Shown: piece by piece, positions 6,195 through 8,467 of the stretch
Numbering within the stretch: position 1 is the first letter of the stretch
How the letters are laid out: the number at the start of each line of letters is the position of its first letter
From: Ardenticatenia bacterium
GTDB lineage: Bacteria > Chloroflexota > Anaerolineae > Aggregatilineales > Aggregatilineaceae
Assembly (NCBI GenBank): GCA_026984385.1
Contig: JALSSH010000493.1
Span: 1 to 8,467, forward strand
Length of the DNA: 8,467 bases
Direction of reading: 5' to 3'
Position numbers and translations under genes: made by a program
Notes under the pieces: model-generated
What the model saw: only the letters and a program-made list of their open reading frames with translations
Told to the model about the DNA's origin: nothing
The model's database searches: none

Positions 6195-8467
6195 ATGAGC
6201 GCTAACCCCATTCCCCCTGTGCCCCAAACCGGCATCACGCCGCTGGCTTTGTCTGCCGACCAAGAACGCCGCTTGCTCAGCCTTCGCCGCAACGCCGACC
6301 GCACCGACCCTTTCGCCAGCGATCCGGACGACGTGGTGCGACGTTGGGGCAAATTGGCCTTGCGGCGTGAAACACCCCACCCGCACGACTATTTGGCGCT
6401 GGGGGATCGGTGTGCACAGTTGACGTTGGCGTCAGAGCGGCGTTTGCGTGTGTACTATGTGGGCAAAACGCTTCATGCCTATTGTCGCGCCGAAGAGCTG
6501 GCACGCGATCAACATCTGGAGACAGAATTGGCGTGCCAAGCGTACCGCGATTATGTGCACTGGGTGCTGCAAGTGGCGCGTGCGGCGCCCTCCCGCCGCA
6601 ATATCGCCGTAGCGCTGTGGGCGGCAGCAGAAGCGCGCAACGCCTACCCCGAGCTGGCCGAAGCGCTGGACGATGAGTTGCAGTTGCTCACGCTCTGGTA
6701 CATTGCGCCACCGCAAAGCCCGTCTGTGCATCTTTCAACGTCCGCCGCTGATGAACCGCTTTCCTCGGCTACGCCGGCCAGCGAGGCAACGCACCTCTAT
6801 CCGGACGAGTCGCCGACTTTGCGGGATGAAGGAGCAGGCGTTGAGAGTTTGTTTTCGCAAGATATGCTTGGTATGCCGGAACAAACCCGCGCCGACCGTC
6901 CGGATGTGTTACAACAAGTCATTGAGGAAAGCACGTCCGGTTCAGCGCGCACGCCCATCCTAAGCGTGCGTGTGCTGACCGTCCAACGGGTCAAGCACGG
7001 CGATTTTGACTTCGGCGACCGCATCGGCGGGCGTTATGAGGTGGCGCAAGTGCTGCGTGGCGGCATGGGCATTGTCTATTTGTGTTACGACCACGAGGAA
7101 CGGCGTTCGGTGGTGCTCAAGACGTTTCAGCGGCGGTTTTTAACCGACGAGAGCACCGTCGCGCGCTTTACCAAAGAAGCCAAAACCTGGATCGAGCTGG
7201 AAAAACATCCCCATGTCGTACAAGCGCGCCGCGTGCAAAAGTTCGGCGGACGTCCGCATATCATCTTGGAACACGTCGCAGGGCCAGAAGGTCTGGGGCC
7301 AGACTTGCGCAGTTGGATTCGCCATCGGCGAACGGACGTGCCGACGGCATTGGACTTTGCTTTGCAAATTGCGCTGGGTATGCAACACGCCACACGGCGG
7401 GTGCGGGGGTTGGTGCATCGAGACCTAAAGCCCGGCAATATCCTGGTACGCCATGATGGTGTGGTCAAGGTGACGGACTTCGGGCTGGTGCGTTCTTTTG
7501 AAGCCAGCGACGTGCCCCTTGAGGACGGCGCACCCGATGCCCCAGACCATTTGACGCGCGTTGGGGCGATCGTGGGCACGCCGCCGTATATGTCGCCGGA
7601 ACAATGCCGCGCCGAAGCCGTGGACGCTCGCAGCGACATTTACGCTTTTGGCTGTGTGCTTTACGAGATGTTGACCTGGCGGCGTATCTTCAACGCGGAA
7701 ACCCGCGAAGAGTGGGTGCGCGCGCATCTGCACCAAGCCCCTGCCTTTCCGGAAACCGCCGCATATATCCCGCCAGCCGTACAAGCCTTTGTCCTTTCCT
7801 GCTTGGCAAAATCGCCCGCCGAGCGCCCCCAAGATTGGGCACAAGTGGTCGCCCAGCTCACCGCGCTTTATACCGAGGTGACGGGGCGCGCGCCCGAACC
7901 GGACTTGGAACGCGAAGAGGCCACGCTGGAAATGCGCGAGTGGATGGACAAAGCCTATAGCCTGACCGAGTTGGGCTACGCCGAAGAGTCGTTGCAAGTC
8001 TATCAACACGTCCTGGAACATCATCCGGACTCCGCCTGGGCCTGGGCGCGCCAAGGGCGCACTCTGCGGATTTTGGGTCGCCATGAGGACGCGCTGCGTG
8101 CCTACGACCGCGCCTTGGAGCTGAACCCGCGCTTCGCCTGGGCGTGGACGGGCAAAGGGCAGGTGCTGGAACAACTCGGGCAGATCGAACGAGCGCTCGC
8201 CGCCCATCAAACCGCGACCGAACTCCAGCCGGACAATGTTTGGGCCTGGTACAACCTGGCCGAGGCGCACTACTCACTGGCAGACTATGCCGCCGCGATG
8301 GAGATGCTCGACCGTGCCTTGCAGCTCGACCCGCATCACGCGGAAAGTTGGGCCAAGCGCGGCCAGGTCTTGCGCGCGATGGGGCGCTATCCGGAGGCGT
8401 TGAACGCCTACAACCGCGGGCTCGAACTCAACCCACCTTACGCTTGGGCGTGGAACGGCAAGGGATT
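6195..8467 (+). CDS. Hanks-type Ser/Thr protein kinase with C-terminal TPR repeats (cut by window edge)
   Basis: At least 757 residues are present with no stop before the edge. An in-frame TGA at 6186-6188 makes the ATG at 6195 the first start. Residues 1 to about 165 are mostly helical, Arg/Ala/Leu-rich and unrecognised. About 166-262 is a Ser/Pro/Glu-rich linker. The kinase domain runs about 280-545: GRYEVAQVLRGGMGIVYL (P-loop), K309 in VVLK, E328 in the C-helix, HRDLKPGN (D410, N415), DFG (428-430) and GTPPYMSPE (E469). All catalytic residues are present, so it should be active, but the first Gly of GxGxxG is Leu287. TPR units start at residue 580 and repeat every 34 residues to the edge. 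No signal peptide or membrane segment is visible, so it looks cytoplasmic, unlike PknB-type sensors. TPRs usually bind proteins, so they may select substrates. It sits 43 bases after clpC and is probably co-transcribed with it. Substrates are unknown. Confidence 0.94.
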   Translation, partial: MSANPIPPVPQTGITPLALSADQERRLLSLRRNADRTDPFASDPDDVVRRWGKLALRRETPHPHDYLALGDRCAQLTLASERRLRVYYVGKTLHAYCRAEELARDQHLETELACQAYRDYVHWVLQVARAAPSRRNIAVALWAAAEARNAYPELAEALDDELQLLTLWYIAPPQSPSVHLSTSAADEPLSSATPASEATHLYPDESPTLRDEGAGVESLFSQDMLGMPEQTRADRPDVLQQVIEESTSGSARTPILSVRVLTVQRVKHGDFDFGDRIGGRYEVAQVLRGGMGIVYLCYDHEERRSVVLKTFQRRFLTDESTVARFTKEAKTWIELEKHPHVVQARRVQKFGGRPHIILEHVAGPEGLGPDLRSWIRHRRTDVPTALDFALQIALGMQHATRRVRGLVHRDLKPGNILVRHDGVVKVTDFGLVRSFEASDVPLEDGAPDAPDHLTRVGAIVGTPPYMSPEQCRAEAVDARSDIYAFGCVLYEMLTWRRIFNAETREEWVRAHLHQAPAFPETAAYIPPAVQAFVLSCLAKSPAERPQDWAQVVAQLTALYTEVTGRAPEPDLEREEATLEMREWMDKAYSLTELGYAEESLQVYQHVLEHHPDSAWAWARQGRTLRILGRHEDALRAYDRALELNPRFAWAWTGKGQVLEQLGQIERALAAHQTATELQPDNVWAWYNLAEAHYSLADYAAAMEMLDRALQLDPHHAESWAKRGQVLRAMGRYPEALNAYNRGLELNPPYAWAWNGKG
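7932..8467 (+). repeat. Tandem 102-base repeats encoding TPR units
   Basis: The DNA repeats with an exact 102-base (34-codon) period. Equivalent codons begin at 7932, 8034, 8136, 8238, 8340 and 8442. Each unit follows the TPR pattern (Trp at helix A, Gly at 8, Ala at 20, Pro at 32), with LGR.E.AL.AY.RALELNP and a recurring WAW at the start of the next unit. Five full units are seen and a sixth is cut by the edge. The copies have diverged at the DNA level, so this is a protein-domain repeat and not a recent DNA duplication. Confidence 0.9.

Noticed and set aside
7127..8277. Several minus-strand open frames of up to 281 codons opposite the kinase gene
   Set aside because: They are antisense to an intact kinase-TPR frame with all motifs and exact 34-codon periodicity. 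Their products show no family features.

Overview
The window is GC-rich, densely coding bacterial DNA with two divergent gene blocks. It carries five protein-coding genes, two of them cut by the window edges. I see no rRNA, tRNA, insertion sequence, phage gene or CRISPR array. The protein set suggests a Gram-positive-like or deep-branching phylum: a ClpA/ClpC-type unfoldase with a ClpP-docking loop, a soluble Hanks kinase fused to Trp-rich TPRs, and a ComEC with SGAN in place of SGLH. The kinase-TPR style and the ComEC variant fit Chloroflexota best. This is a judgement from recalled family resemblance only, with moderate to low confidence.

Left block, minus strand, read from about 3540 down to 1: fabD (malonyl-CoA:ACP transacylase, 3486-2533), a 210-base spacer with two small hairpins and a possible promoter, cmk (cytidylate kinase, TTG start near 2316), then comEC (GTG start at 1604, running off the left edge). 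cmk and comEC are 16 bases apart and are probably co-transcribed. The block joins fatty-acid precursor supply, CMP/dCMP phosphorylation and a DNA-uptake channel. The first two are housekeeping functions and the third is competence, where imported DNA also ends as nucleotides.

Right block, plus strand, read from about 3668 to the right edge: clpC (3719-6151), then after 43 bases a large Ser/Thr protein kinase (6195 onward, cut by the edge). The kinase has an N-terminal region of about 280 residues that I do not recognise, a complete kinase domain, and at least five TPR units with an exact 102-base period. The Clp protein is a complete two-ring AAA+ unfoldase, but it lacks the coiled-coil M/UVR insert of classical ClpC and has an altered first-ring pore loop (SLRG instead of KYRG).

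The 230-base intergenic region between the blocks holds a good extended -10 for clpC, an inverted repeat, and the most striking non-coding signal in the window. fabD has a strong Shine-Dalgarno sequence (AGGAAGGAGG) 44 bases upstream of its ATG. A 33-base hairpin fills the gap almost exactly, so that folding would bring the Shine-Dalgarno to about 11 bases from the start codon. No clear new defence or mobile system is visible. The best leads are this bridged ribosome site and the ClpC/kinase pair.
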